Positions 7,798 through 16,669 of a DNA stretch of 37,057 nt are shown one piece after another (position 1 is the first letter of the stretch; every line of letters begins with the position of its first letter). The stretch comes from Bacteroidales bacterium (GTDB lineage Bacteria; Bacteroidota; Bacteroidia; Bacteroidales; Paludibacteraceae): the NCBI GenBank assembly GCA_012837685.1, contig DUQS01000099.1:1-37057 (forward strand). The letters are read 5' to 3'. Under the pieces are notes generated by a model that ran no database searches, had not been told where the DNA came from, and saw only the letters and a list, made by a program, of their open reading frames with translations. The translations under genes and the position numbers were made by a program.

Positions 7798-7894
7798 GGG
7801 TAAGCTGACTATATCGCACCGCTACAACCTTCTACCCTTGCTGCGGTCAAGCCCTGGGGGAGTTCAAAGGGAGCTGGTCGTATAGGACTTACCC
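7798..7894 (-). ncRNA. ffs: Signal recognition particle RNA, small bacterial type (4.5S)
   Basis: The minus-strand transcript is about 97 nt. Its ends pair perfectly (GGGUAAG with CUUACCC). The apical region reads CCCCCAGG, then a short loop, then AGCAAGGGUAG, matching the conserved Ffh-binding symmetric and asymmetric internal loops. A second helix pairs CUAUA with UAUAG. Seven T follow at once (7797-7791), so the closing stem doubles as a terminator. The RNA joins Ffh to target membrane and secreted proteins co-translationally. The apical tip is UUGACC rather than GGAA. Confidence 0.92.
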
Positions 7895-7898
7895 GATG

Positions 7899-7928
7899 CA
7901 AAGATACTGCTTTTTGGCGAAATACAAA
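7899..7928 (-). promoter_or_regulatory. ffs promoter, TTTG-N18-TATCTTTG
   Basis: The -7 box TATCTTTG (7906-7899) fits TAnnTTTG exactly and a TTTG lies 18 nt upstream (7928-7925). The first base of the SRP RNA falls 5 nt after the -7 box, the expected start-site distance. Confidence 0.8.
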
Positions 7929-8034
7929 AATAGCAGCACTTTTTTCTTCCAAAACCTTTGTCGGAAAACAGCAACCGATACAACCATACAAAGCACATCA
8001 ACAAAAAAATCAAACTATTTTTTTTGTTTTTTTA

Positions 8035-8099
8035 TCGAAAAACGATAAAAATATTTTGTTATTCAAAAAATAATGCGTTACTTTGTAGTCGAAAAACGA
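8035..8099 (+). repeat. 11-bp direct repeat TCGAAAAACGA flanking the M16 peptidase promoter
   Basis: TCGAAAAACGA occurs at 8035-8045 and again at 8089-8099, 54 bp apart, on either side of the promoter. Each copy is itself an interrupted palindrome (TCG, five A, CGA). The upstream copy sits in a longer 9-bp stem (8029-8037 with 8043-8051). This looks like a pair of regulator sites. Confidence 0.55.
8055..8085 (+). promoter_or_regulatory. Promoter of the M16 peptidase gene, TTTG-N19-TTACTTTG
   Basis: TTTG at 8055-8058 is separated by exactly 19 nt from TTACTTTG at 8078-8085, one base off the -7 consensus. The predicted start is near 8090, inside the second repeat copy, with a leader of about 38 nt. 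Confidence 0.7.
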
Positions 8100-8127
8100 A
8101 TATTCATTAGTTTAAATTATCAGAGTT

Positions 8128-10941
8128 ATGAGAAAATCAATTTCAACTGCCATAGCATTATGTATGACAGTCATCATGGGCGCATTTGCTCAAACCACAC
8201 ACCCCCTGCCACTTGACCCGAACGTACGCATGGGCGTATTGGAAAACGGATTGACGTATTACATACGCCACAACGAAGAACCGAAAGAACGCGCTGAGTT
8301 CCACATTGCGCAAGGTGTCGGTGCCATTCTTGAAGAAGACAACCAAAACGGTCTTGCCCACTTTTTAGAACATATGGCTTTCAATGGCACACAACATTTC
8401 CCCGGGAAAGGAATTATTAACTATTTTGAATCCATTGGCGTTAATTTCGGAGGTAATATCAATGCCTACACTTCGTTGGACGAAACGGTTTATCGTCTAT
8501 CGGATGTACCTACTATCCGCCCGGGCATTATCGATAGTGCTTTGTTGGTTATGCGCGATTGGTCGTGCGGTTTGCTACTCGAAGATGATGAAATTGACGC
8601 TGAACGTGGAGTAATCAGGGAAGAATGGCGCACCGGAGCCAATGCCAATCGCCGTTTGTGGAAAGAATCTAACAAACTCAAATATGCCGGTTCGCAATAT
8701 GCCAAACGAGACGTTATTGGCGACACTGCCGTTATCAACAATTTTTCGTACGATGCCCTACGTGATTACTACAAAAAATGGTACGGTCCCGATTTGCAGG
8801 CTATTGTCGTTGTTGGCGATATTAATGTGGATAGTATTGAAGCTAAAATTAAGCAACTATGGGCAGACGTGCCGGCACGCGCTAACAGAGGTGAACGCCC
8901 CATATACGACATTCCCGACAATCAAGAGCCGATAGTGGCTATTGCTACCGACAAAGAAGCGCAGTTTACACGTATCGAACTGGAATACAAGCATAATGTT
9001 TTGCCGGATTCACTGCAACTAACCATGACAGCTTACACACAAGATGTGCTTAACGATATTGTTTCTAGGATTTTAAATTACAGATTTTCGGAAATTACTC
9101 AAAAACCCGATGCATCGTTTGTGGGCGCATACGGTTTCTACGGCGAATTGGTAAAAGCTAAAGATGCTTTCCAACTCATTGCCGTACCAAAAGAAGGGCA
9201 CGAAAAACAAGCCTTGACCGACTTGCTCATTGAAGCCGAAAAGGTAAAACGCTTTGGGTTCACCAATTCCGAATTGGAGCGCGCTAAAGCAGAAATGCTC
9301 ACAGAGTACGAAACCGATTACAACGAACGCAACAATCAACGGAATATTGACTTAACACGCGACTACATTCGTCATTATTTGGACAAAACGTGTACGCCGG
9401 GCATTGAATGGGAGTTTCAAATGCTACAGGTTATGCTGCCACAAATAAATATAGAATTACTCAATCGTCTGGCACAAAACTATGTTATTGATAATAATTT
9501 AATTATCAGCTTTACGGCACCGGAAAAAGAAACGGTAAAATTGCCTACCAAAGAAGAGGCATTGGCACAACTCGCTGACGTGAAAGCAATGGAACTGACA
9601 GCTCCGAAAGAGGAAACAATCGACAAAAAATTGGTAACAAAAACTCCAAAACGCGGCAAAATAAAAGTCGCCACTACCAATAAATCTCTTGGAACAACCG
9701 AATGGACATTGAGCAATGGCGTGAAAGTAATCATTAAACCGACCACGTTTAAAAAAGATGAAATTTTGCTCACCGGATTCAGTCGTGGCGGACTTTCCAA
9801 AATAGAAAAAACGAACGACCTGCTGTCGGCTATGTTTGCTGTCCATCTCATTACGAGCAGTGGTATTGGCAATTTTACGGCTATTGAACTGGAAAAATAC
9901 CTCGCCGGAAAAAATGTAAGTGTTGCACCTGAAATCAATTCGTTTAGTGAAGAACTCAACGGCAACTCGTCGGTAAAAGACTTTGAAACCATGCTACAAT
10001 TGGTTTACCTCTACTTTACCGCTCCACGCAAAGACGACGAAGCTATACAGGCACAAATGAATATATATAAAACTGTACTGGCAAACAAAGAAAGCAATCC
10101 AAAAGCAATTTTTGGCGACAGCATACAAATGACGATGTCAAATCATCATCCGCGTACCATATTACTTAATATTGATATGCTGACCAAAGTAGATGCAGAC
10201 AAAGCATTGACCATCTACAAAGAACGTTTTGCCACACCTGCCGATTTTACCTTTATGCTGGTAGGCAACATTGACCCTAACGATCCGGCTACTAAAAAAT
10301 TGATTTGCACATGGATTGGCGGTTTGAAATCGAAGAAAGTTCACGAAAACTTTATTGACCACGGCGTGCGTACACCCAAAGGGAAAGTGCTCAACTATTT
10401 TGAACGTGAAATGCAAACACACACGGCATCGAATCGCATAGCCTACACCGGCGAAATGAAGTACAATTTGACCAACAAATTGAATATGGACGCTATTGGT
10501 CGAATTTTGGACATTCGCTATTTGGAAAGCATCCGCGAACGTGAAGGCGGCAGTTACGGCGTAGGCGTTGCAGGCTTTGTAAGTGATAAACCTACAGAAC
10601 AAGCCACTCTGCTGATGCAATTCGATACTGACCCCGAAAAACAAACTAAATTGATGGAAATCATTCATCAAGAAGTTGCGGAAATAGTAAAAGACGGACC
10701 ACGCATGGATGATTTGATTAAAGTAAAAGAGAGCATGCTAAAAGATTTTGCCGAAGATATTGAAAAAAATAATTGGTGGCAAAACACTGCGCTCTATAAT
10801 TTCTATATTAACAACATTGACTATTACAACGATTACAAAGCCGCAGTAACGGCTATCAGTAGCGAAAGCATAAAAGCCACACTCACCAAATTGGTAGAAC
10901 AAGGCAACGTGGTAGAAGTGGTTATGTCGCCCAAACAATAA
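8128..10941 (+). CDS. M16 family zinc metallopeptidase, exported
   Basis: A 937-residue protein with a signal peptide (MRKSISTAIALCMTVIMGAFAQ). The inverted zinc motif HFLEH is at 78-82, and the third ligand E159 follows exactly 76 residues after H82, giving the HXXEH-X76-E signature. The GGNINAYTSLDETVY segment and the catalytically silent C-terminal half (from about residue 530, TEWTLSNGVKVIIKPT) complete the two-homologous-halves architecture of PqqL-like M16 proteases. It should degrade peptides in the periplasm. It stands alone on the plus strand, with its own promoter and terminator. Confidence 0.93.
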   Translation: MRKSISTAIALCMTVIMGAFAQTTHPLPLDPNVRMGVLENGLTYYIRHNEEPKERAEFHIAQGVGAILEEDNQNGLAHFLEHMAFNGTQHFPGKGIINYFESIGVNFGGNINAYTSLDETVYRLSDVPTIRPGIIDSALLVMRDWSCGLLLEDDEIDAERGVIREEWRTGANANRRLWKESNKLKYAGSQYAKRDVIGDTAVINNFSYDALRDYYKKWYGPDLQAIVVVGDINVDSIEAKIKQLWADVPARANRGERPIYDIPDNQEPIVAIATDKEAQFTRIELEYKHNVLPDSLQLTMTAYTQDVLNDIVSRILNYRFSEITQKPDASFVGAYGFYGELVKAKDAFQLIAVPKEGHEKQALTDLLIEAEKVKRFGFTNSELERAKAEMLTEYETDYNERNNQRNIDLTRDYIRHYLDKTCTPGIEWEFQMLQVMLPQINIELLNRLAQNYVIDNNLIISFTAPEKETVKLPTKEEALAQLADVKAMELTAPKEETIDKKLVTKTPKRGKIKVATTNKSLGTTEWTLSNGVKVIIKPTTFKKDEILLTGFSRGGLSKIEKTNDLLSAMFAVHLITSSGIGNFTAIELEKYLAGKNVSVAPEINSFSEELNGNSSVKDFETMLQLVYLYFTAPRKDDEAIQAQMNIYKTVLANKESNPKAIFGDSIQMTMSNHHPRTILLNIDMLTKVDADKALTIYKERFATPADFTFMLVGNIDPNDPATKKLICTWIGGLKSKKVHENFIDHGVRTPKGKVLNYFEREMQTHTASNRIAYTGEMKYNLTNKLNMDAIGRILDIRYLESIREREGGSYGVGVAGFVSDKPTEQATLLMQFDTDPEKQTKLMEIIHQEVAEIVKDGPRMDDLIKVKESMLKDFAEDIEKNNWWQNTALYNFYINNIDYYNDYKAAVTAISSESIKATLTKLVEQGNVVEVVMSPKQ

Positions 10942-10979
10942 TTGGAAAAAAAACGACATTTTTAACCTACAGTAAAGGT

Positions 10980-11024
10980 AAAAAAGAGGGCAATGTGTCA
11001 ATTTGTGCATTTTTCTCTTTTTTT
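10980..11024 (+). terminator. Probable terminator after the M16 peptidase gene
   Basis: AAAAAAGAG (10980-10988) pairs with CTCTTTTTT (11015-11023), with further pairing inside (AATG with CATT), and ends in a T run. The stem is AU-rich, so efficiency is uncertain. The rest of 10942-11257 is AT-rich and holds only the lipoprotein gene promoter. Confidence 0.5.
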
Positions 11025-11164
11025 ATAACCTTTTCATTTTTTAATAAAATTTGCCATTTTACTAACTAATATTTACTATTTATATTTAAAATCTTTCAAA
11101 CAGTAATAATTTAAACTTTAACAATATTTAACATCGTAAATACTGAATATTTGCATATTAAACG

Positions 11165-11172
11165 TAACTTTG
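11165..11172 (+). promoter_or_regulatory. Probable promoter of the small lipoprotein gene, TAACTTTG
   Basis: Perfect -7 box TAACTTTG. No convincing TTTG lies 19-21 nt upstream (one occurs only 11 nt away). The predicted leader of about 80 nt is long for such a small gene. Confidence 0.5.
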
Positions 11173-11257
11173 TAATTAATAATTAACATGGTCTGAGGTA
11201 ATTTTATGGGTCTATTTACCAATGACGATTTATAACCAAGATCCTTCATTTATTATT

Positions 11258-11497
11258 ATGAAAAAATTAATCTTTGGTGCAGTAGCATGCATGTTGCTTG
11301 GTCTAACTTCTTGTGGAGACACAAATTATTGCTACAAAGTTACATACAAAAAGGATGGCACAACTATAGTGACTTATGTATGGACAACAAAAAACAATCT
11401 GGATACTGCAGTTAAACCACTCGTTCCGGAAGGTGTTAGATACAGCACCATGAGAGTAAATAAATCTCAATCAGACTGCATTAAAACCAATTTATAA
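11258..11497 (+). CDS. Small lipoprotein, 79 aa, unknown function
   Basis: MKKLIFGAVACMLLGLTSCGD is a lipoprotein signal with the lipobox LTSC. The mature part is about 60 residues and rich in K and T (YCYKVTYKKDGTTIVTYVW). I do not recognise a domain. I use the ATG at 11258 because it places the signal peptide at the N-terminus; an in-frame ATG at 11222 would add 12 residues in front of it. It has its own promoter-like element and a strong terminator, so it is probably a one-gene transcript. The residue after Cys is G, with no acidic export-type signal. Confidence 0.75.
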   Translation: MKKLIFGAVACMLLGLTSCGDTNYCYKVTYKKDGTTIVTYVWTTKNNLDTAVKPLVPEGVRYSTMRVNKSQSDCIKTNL

Positions 11498-11517
11498 ATT
11501 AATAATGATTTTATTTT

Positions 11518-11547
11518 AAAAAAGACTGCTTTGAGCAGTCTTTTTTT
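11518..11547 (+). terminator. Rho-independent terminator after the small lipoprotein gene
   Basis: GACTGC (11524-11529) and GCAGTC (11535-11540) form a perfect stem with a 5-nt loop, preceded by six A and followed by seven T. Confidence 0.9.
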
Positions 11548-11598
11548 GTCATTACCTTTTTGTAAACAGCACAAAAAAAGAAAATAATTGGCAAAAAA

Positions 11599-11630
11599 TT
11601 GGTAGAAACGCAATATTTTTTGTTCCTTTG
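11599..11630 (+). promoter_or_regulatory. Possible topA promoter, TTGG-N20-TTCCTTTG
   Basis: A -7-like TTCCTTTG (11623-11630) lies 20 nt after TTGG (11599-11602) and about 25 nt before the topA ATG. Each element is one base off consensus. Confidence 0.45.
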
Positions 11631-11654
11631 CAAAAAAAATAAACAAAGATTGAT

Positions 11655-14003
11655 ATGCAAAAGAAACTTGTGATTGTTGAATCACCTGCTAAAGCAAAAA
11701 CAATAGAACGTTTTCTGGGAGAAGGCTATACTGTGCTGTCGAGTAAGGGACATATACGCGATTTAAAAGAAAAAGACTTCAGCATTGATTTAGACAACAA
11801 CTACAAACCATTGTACGAAGTTCCCGCCGAAAAAAAAGAATTAGTCGCTAATCTGAAAAAAGCCTCTAACAAAGCTGATGTCGTATGGTTGGCAACTGAT
11901 GAAGACCGCGAAGGAGAAGCCATTGCATGGCACTTGTACGAAGTGCTCGGACTTAATGAAGCAAAAACCCGACGCATCGTTTTTCACGAAATCACCAAAA
12001 CGGCTATCCAAAAAGCTATTGAGAACCCGCGTACTATCAACCTTAATTTGGTTAATGCCCAGCAAGCACGACGCGTTCTCGACAGAATTGTTGGATTTGA
12101 ACTATCACCCATACTTTGGAAAAAAATAAAACCGGCACTTTCAGCCGGACGTGTACAATCTGTTACCGTTAGATTGGTAGTGGAACGTGAGCGCGAAATC
12201 AACAACTTCAAAACGGAAGCAAGCTATCGCGTTACAGCTCTATTCAACGTTACCGACACTACCGGTAAAAACGTGGAACTCAAGTCGGAACTCAACAAAC
12301 GCTTTGCAACTAAAGAGGAGGCACGCGCATTTTTAGAAAAATGCAACGGCACTGACTTTGTTGTTGAACAAATAGAAACGAAACCGACCAAGCAAAAACC
12401 GGCACCGCCTTTTACTACATCTACCTTACAGCAAGAAGCTGCACGCAAATTCAGTTTCCCCGTAGGATTGACCATGCGCATTGCCCAAAAACTGTATGAA
12501 GCCGGTAAAATAACTTATATGCGTACTGACTCCGTAAACCTTTCAGATTTGGCATTAAGTACTGCAAAACAGGAAATCATAACCATTGCCGGCGAAAAAT
12601 ACCACACTTTCCGTCAATACCACACCAAATCGAAAGGTGCTCAAGAAGCACACGAAGCCATTCGCCCAACTGACATCAATCAACACACCATAGAAGGCTC
12701 TCAACAGGAAAAGAAACTATACGAGCTGATTTGGAAACGCACCATTGCATCGCAAATGAGTGACGCTGAATTAGAAAAGACCGTTATTTCTATAAAAATA
12801 AGTGATTGCACCGAAAAATTTATTTCTACAGGCGAAACTATCAAATTCGACGGTTTTTTAAAAGTCTATTTAGAATCGACTGACGACGAACAAGAGCAAA
12901 AATCAAAAGAGATGCTTCCAAAACTATCTGTCGGTCAGCCTCTGGAACTACTTATCGCCGAAGCGCAAGAGCGGTTTACACAGCATCCGCCACGCTATAC
13001 AGAAGCATCGTTGGTACGCAAATTGGAAGAATTGGGCATTGGTCGTCCTTCTACCTATGCACCAACCATATCCACTATTCTCAACAGGGAATATGTAGAC
13101 AAAAAAGAGATTGAAAATCCGCCGACAGCGTACGACCTTCTTACCTTGAAAAATGGGAAAATAAAAGAAGTAAGAAAAGAAGATAAAGCGACAGTGGATA
13201 AAGGAAAACTTTCACCTACTAGCATCGGATTCGTTGTCAACGACTTCCTTATTGAGCATTTCCCCGATATCATGGACTACAATTTTACCGCTAAAGTAGA
13301 AACGGATTTCGACGAAATTGCCGAAGGAAAAATTGAATGGACAAAAAGCATTGACCAATTCTACAAAAAATTCCATCCCAACGTAACCGAAGCTTTGGAA
13401 AACACAGGAAAAAAAACAGGTGAACGCCAATTGGGCATTGACCCGAAATCAGGAAAACCCGTATTTGTAAAAATCGGTCGTTTTGGAGCTATAGCGCAAA
13501 TCGGCGAAAAATCATCCGAAGAAAAACCACGTTTTGCATCGCTACGCAGCAACCAAACATTGGAAACAATTACTCTAGAGGAAGCGTTGGATTTGTTTAA
13601 ACTGCCAATGGACTTGGGAGAATTTGAAAACGAAATAATGACTGTTGCCGTTGGGCGTTTTGGACCTTATGTCCGCCATGGGAAAGTATTTGTATCGCTA
13701 CCTAAAGATGAAGACCCGTTAGAGATGACTCTTGAAAAAGCCATACAATTAATAAAAGACAAACGCACCGCCGACGCTAACCGTCAAATTAAAAGTTTCC
13801 CTGCCGAAGATATTTTCATTTTAAACGGACAGTTCGGGGCTTACATAGCTCACAACGGGAAAAATTACAAAATACCAAAAGGCAAAACACCGGCCGATTT
13901 GTCGGTCGAAGAATGTTTGCAAATAATTGGCGACTGCGAAAAAATTAAAACACAAAAAACATCGGGCAAACGCAGTCCACGAAAAGCAACAACAAAAAAA
14001 TAA
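11655..14003 (+). CDS. topA: DNA topoisomerase I (type IA)
   Basis: A 782-residue protein. The Toprim domain is at the N-terminus (KLVIVESPAKAKTIERFLG with E9; acidic triad D82, D84, E86 in TDEDREGEA). The active-site tyrosine is Y288 in ITYMRTDSVNLS. The C-terminal third has topo-C repeats (DPKSGKPVFVKIGRFGAIAQ, VAVGRFGPYVRHGK, ILNGQFGAYIAHNGKNYKI) in place of four-cysteine zinc fingers, ending in a basic tail. It relaxes negative supercoils by single-strand passage. It converges with apbE; its stop lies inside the shared terminator. Confidence 0.97.
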   Translation: MQKKLVIVESPAKAKTIERFLGEGYTVLSSKGHIRDLKEKDFSIDLDNNYKPLYEVPAEKKELVANLKKASNKADVVWLATDEDREGEAIAWHLYEVLGLNEAKTRRIVFHEITKTAIQKAIENPRTINLNLVNAQQARRVLDRIVGFELSPILWKKIKPALSAGRVQSVTVRLVVEREREINNFKTEASYRVTALFNVTDTTGKNVELKSELNKRFATKEEARAFLEKCNGTDFVVEQIETKPTKQKPAPPFTTSTLQQEAARKFSFPVGLTMRIAQKLYEAGKITYMRTDSVNLSDLALSTAKQEIITIAGEKYHTFRQYHTKSKGAQEAHEAIRPTDINQHTIEGSQQEKKLYELIWKRTIASQMSDAELEKTVISIKISDCTEKFISTGETIKFDGFLKVYLESTDDEQEQKSKEMLPKLSVGQPLELLIAEAQERFTQHPPRYTEASLVRKLEELGIGRPSTYAPTISTILNREYVDKKEIENPPTAYDLLTLKNGKIKEVRKEDKATVDKGKLSPTSIGFVVNDFLIEHFPDIMDYNFTAKVETDFDEIAEGKIEWTKSIDQFYKKFHPNVTEALENTGKKTGERQLGIDPKSGKPVFVKIGRFGAIAQIGEKSSEEKPRFASLRSNQTLETITLEEALDLFKLPMDLGEFENEIMTVAVGRFGPYVRHGKVFVSLPKDEDPLEMTLEKAIQLIKDKRTADANRQIKSFPAEDIFILNGQFGAYIAHNGKNYKIPKGKTPADLSVEECLQIIGDCEKIKTQKTSGKRSPRKATTKK

Positions 14004-14028
14004 TCCGGAAATTCCGGATTATTTTTTT
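13994..14028. terminator. Bidirectional terminator shared by topA and apbE
   Basis: TAATCCGG (14001-14008) pairs with CCGGATTA (14014-14021) around a 5-nt loop, flanked by seven A and seven T. The structure is symmetric and works on both strands. The topA stop (14001-14003) and the apbE stop (14019-14021) are the outer ends of the two arms. Confidence 0.92.
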
Positions 14029-15038
14029 ATCAAATAGCGTTGGAAATTTGCGCTAAACGCAGTTTTATAAACTCCATTATCGTCGTAAATAAAAAATCCA
14101 GCCAAGTTGGGATGTGTTTCGCACAAACGCAAACTGCCTTCCAATCCTAACACCATACAAGCCGTAGCAAATGCGTCAGCAGTCATACAATCTTCTGCTA
14201 TTATTGTGGCACTCAACAAGTTGTGATTTACAGGAAAACCTGTTTTAGGATTAATTATATGCGCATACTTTTTACCGTCCTTCATGTAAAAATTCCTATA
14301 ATTGCCCGAAGTTGCCATGCCACCACTTTTTATTTCTACCACCTCCTGAATTTCATTTTTCACTTGAGTAGAATCGTCCATAGGTTTATTGATGCCCACG
14401 CGCCACGCCTTTCCGGCAGAATTGACACCTTTCAGAGCCACTTCACCACCTATCTCTACCATATAATTATCAATGCCGCATCGGTCGAAGTATTTCGCTA
14501 CCACATCACAGGCAAAGCCTTTGGCTATGGCACTCGCATCCAACATTATTAGCGAATCGTCCTTCACTATTTTACCATCTTCCAATTTTATTTTAGTATA
14601 TCCTATAAACGGAAGGAGACTATCAATAACATTTTGAGACACTTCTTGTTGTTTTTCAGAGCCGAAACCCCACACATTGACCAATGGTGCCACCGTGATG
14701 TCGAAAGCTCCTTCGCTTGCTTCTGAAACCTCCAAAGCCTTTGTGTACACCATCGTAAAAAACGTATCGAGTACTACCAACGAATCATTACGGTTGATGC
14801 GCGCTATAACCGACTGGGGGTTAAACATCGAAAGCGATGCATCCACTTCGCGCAATAACGAATCTATTTTCAATTGCAACGATTTTCCATCGACATTTTC
14901 ATACGTAATATGATAAATGGTACCAAAAACAAGCCCTTGCTCTTCGACATACTGTTTACGCTTTGGTATTTCTATCAGCAAAAATACCACCGCAATGCAC
15001 AAAAACACAAATGCAACGATAACTTTTTTCTTACTCAT
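14019..15038 (-). CDS. apbE: FAD:protein FMN transferase
   Basis: A 339-residue ApbE-family protein. One N-terminal membrane segment (KKVIVAFVFLCIAVVFLLIE) has no lipobox cysteine, so it is membrane-anchored rather than a lipoprotein. Family motifs are visible: VDASLSMFNPQSVIARINR, DITVAPLVNVWGFG, DASAIAKGFACDVVA, VEIGGEVALKG, HIINPKTGFPVN and TADAFATACMVLG with the metal-binding acid. These enzymes attach FMN to threonine of flavoproteins such as Na+-NQR or RNF subunits, outside the cytoplasm. No such target gene lies in the window. It starts about 25 nt after the ribosomal operon terminator; no clear promoter was seen. Confidence 0.92.
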   Translation of the reverse strand: MSKKKVIVAFVFLCIAVVFLLIEIPKRKQYVEEQGLVFGTIYHITYENVDGKSLQLKIDSLLREVDASLSMFNPQSVIARINRNDSLVVLDTFFTMVYTKALEVSEASEGAFDITVAPLVNVWGFGSEKQQEVSQNVIDSLLPFIGYTKIKLEDGKIVKDDSLIMLDASAIAKGFACDVVAKYFDRCGIDNYMVEIGGEVALKGVNSAGKAWRVGINKPMDDSTQVKNEIQEVVEIKSGGMATSGNYRNFYMKDGKKYAHIINPKTGFPVNHNLLSATIIAEDCMTADAFATACMVLGLEGSLRLCETHPNLAGFFIYDDNGVYKTAFSANFQRYLIKK

Positions 15039-15061
15039 AGTTTTGAATAGTTTAAGATTAC

Positions 15062-15092
15062 AAAAAAACCGCCTAAACTAGACGGTTTTTTT
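15062..15092 (-). terminator. Terminator of the ribosomal protein operon, after rplQ
   Basis: In minus-strand RNA CCGUCUA pairs with UAGGCGG (one G·U) around a 3-nt loop, preceded by A's and followed by seven T (15068-15062). It lies about 20 nt beyond the rplQ stop. In the plus direction the G·U would be a C·A mismatch, so it is built for the minus strand. Confidence 0.85.
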
Positions 15093-15111
15093 TGAATTAT
15101 AAAATGAATAA

Positions 15112-15666
15112 TTATTCAGCTTTAGCTTCTTCATCAGCCGCCTTAGGAGTTTCTTCGGCAGGTTGTTCTGTTGCCTTAGGAGCTTCTTCAACAGGTGCTT
15201 CTGCCACTTGAACTTCTTCAACAGGTTGTTCAGCCGTTGGTGCTGCCGTTTTTCTACTGCGACGTGTGCGTGTAGATTTTTTAGCTTCTTTTTCTTTCAG
15301 CATGTTTTCATTGTAATCTACCAATTCAATAATACACATTTCAGCAGCATCTCCTAAACGTGTACCCGTACGCAAAATACGTGTATAACCTCCCGGGCGA
15401 TTGGCAATTTTTACAGCAATGTCGCGAAACAATTCCGTTACAGCTTCTTTGTTGCGTAACATACTGAAAACCACACGACGCGAATGAGTAGAGTCCGTTT
15501 TAGATTTAGTAAGAATAGGCTCTACATACATTTTCAGAGCTTTTGCTTTGGCTGTAGTCGTTGAAATTCGTTTGTGTTTAATCAACGAGCAAGCCATATT
15601 CGACAACATAGCGTTACGATGTGACGCCGTGCGACTAAGATGATTAAATTTTTTATTGTGTCTCAT
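15112..15666 (-). CDS. rplQ: 50S ribosomal protein L17 (bL17) with long acidic tail
   Basis: Residues 1-120 match L17 ([39 protein letters not shown]). From about residue 121 the protein has an extra tail of some 60 residues. The tail starts basic ([16 protein letters not shown]) and turns into Glu/Pro/Ala repeats ([32 protein letters not shown]). The usual length is near 120-130. L17 binds 23S rRNA near the exit tunnel. Last gene of the operon. Confidence 0.96.
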   Translation of the reverse strand: MRHNKKFNHLSRTASHRNAMLSNMACSLIKHKRISTTTAKAKALKMYVEPILTKSKTDSTHSRRVVFSMLRNKEAVTELFRDIAVKIANRPGGYTRILRTGTRLGDAAEMCIIELVDYNENMLKEKEAKKSTRTRRSRKTAAPTAEQPVEEVQVAEAPVEEAPKATEQPAEETPKAADEEAKAE

Positions 15667-15672
15667 TTTCTG

Positions 15673-16665
15673 TTATTCTTTATCTAATTTATACTTAGAG
15701 AGATCCATTCCGAACGTCAAGTTCAAATTTGTCAATTTTTCTTCCAGTTCGCTAAGCGATTTTTTACCGAAATTTCTAAATTTCAACAATTCCGAACGTT
15801 GAGTTGCACACAAATCGCCCAATGTTTCAATATTTGCTGCCTTCAAGCAGTTCAAAGCTCTTACAGACAAATTGATGTCCACTAATTTGCTCTTTAGCAA
15901 TTGGCGCATACGTAGAACCTCTTCGTTAAATTCATCGGCACCTTTTTCCTTATCTTCGTCAAGAACAATCTTTTCGTCGGAGAAAAGCATAAAGTGATAA
16001 ATTAAAATACGTGCAGCCTCTTTCAACGCATCTTTCGGATGGATAGAACCATCGGTATCAATCTCAATGGTCAATTTTTCGTAGTCCGTCTTTTGCTCTA
16101 CCCTGAAGTTATCCACGCTGTATTGAACGTTACGAATTGGGGTAAATATCGCATCAATGGGTATCAAACCAATTGATGCGTTTACAAACGGATTTTCGTC
16201 AGCAGGAACATAACCTCTTCCTTTATTGATGGTCAATTCCATCGTAAAAGAAGTAGATTCGTCCATTCTGCAAATGACCAATTCAGGATTGAGCACTTCA
16301 AAACCGTTCATTTTCTGTCCTATATCACCGGCAGTAAATACCGTTTTTTTCGCAACAGAAATGAGCACTTTTTCTTCTTCCGTATCTTCTACAAGTTGTT
16401 TCAAGCGCACTTGTTTCAAGTTTAGGATAATGTTCGTAACATCATCAATAACACCCGGAATGGTAGCAAATTCGTGATCGACACCTTCTATTTTCAACGA
16501 TGTGATGGCAAAGCCTTCGAGCGATGATAAAAGAATACGGCGTAATGCATTACCGACGGTAATACCAAAACCGGGTTCCAAGGGGCGGAATTCAAATTTA
16601 CCATAAAAATCGTTCGCCTCTAACAAAATGACCTTTTCTGGTTTCTGGAATGCTAATATAGCCAT
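15673..16665 (-). CDS. rpoA: RNA polymerase alpha subunit
   Basis: A 330-residue protein from the ATG at 16665 ([16 protein letters not shown]), which lies 4 nt after the rpsD stop. An in-frame ATG at 16695 would overlap rpsD and add ten residues that do not look like alpha. The N-terminal dimerisation domain includes [20 protein letters not shown]. The C-terminal domain (about 255-325) has [20 protein letters not shown], which contacts upstream DNA and regulators. It sits between rpsD and rplQ as in the alpha operon. Confidence 0.97.
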   Translation of the reverse strand: MAILAFQKPEKVILLEANDFYGKFEFRPLEPGFGITVGNALRRILLSSLEGFAITSLKIEGVDHEFATIPGVIDDVTNIILNLKQVRLKQLVEDTEEEKVLISVAKKTVFTAGDIGQKMNGFEVLNPELVICRMDESTSFTMELTINKGRGYVPADENPFVNASIGLIPIDAIFTPIRNVQYSVDNFRVEQKTDYEKLTIEIDTDGSIHPKDALKEAARILIYHFMLFSDEKIVLDEDKEKGADEFNEEVLRMRQLLKSKLVDINLSVRALNCLKAANIETLGDLCATQRSELLKFRNFGKKSLSELEEKLTNLNLTFGMDLSKYKLDKE

Positions 16666-16669
16666 AATC

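Noticed and set aside
7809-7991. Minus-strand ORF of 60 codons
   Set aside because: It lies across the SRP RNA and its promoter, and the protein has no recognisable features.
9480-10671. Two minus-strand ORFs of about 170 codons inside the M16 peptidase gene
   Set aside because: Antisense frames; composition not protein-like and no start signals.
11190-11257. Riboswitch or leader element before the small lipoprotein gene
   Set aside because: Only a weak 5-bp stem (GGTAA with TTACC) could be found and no known motif.
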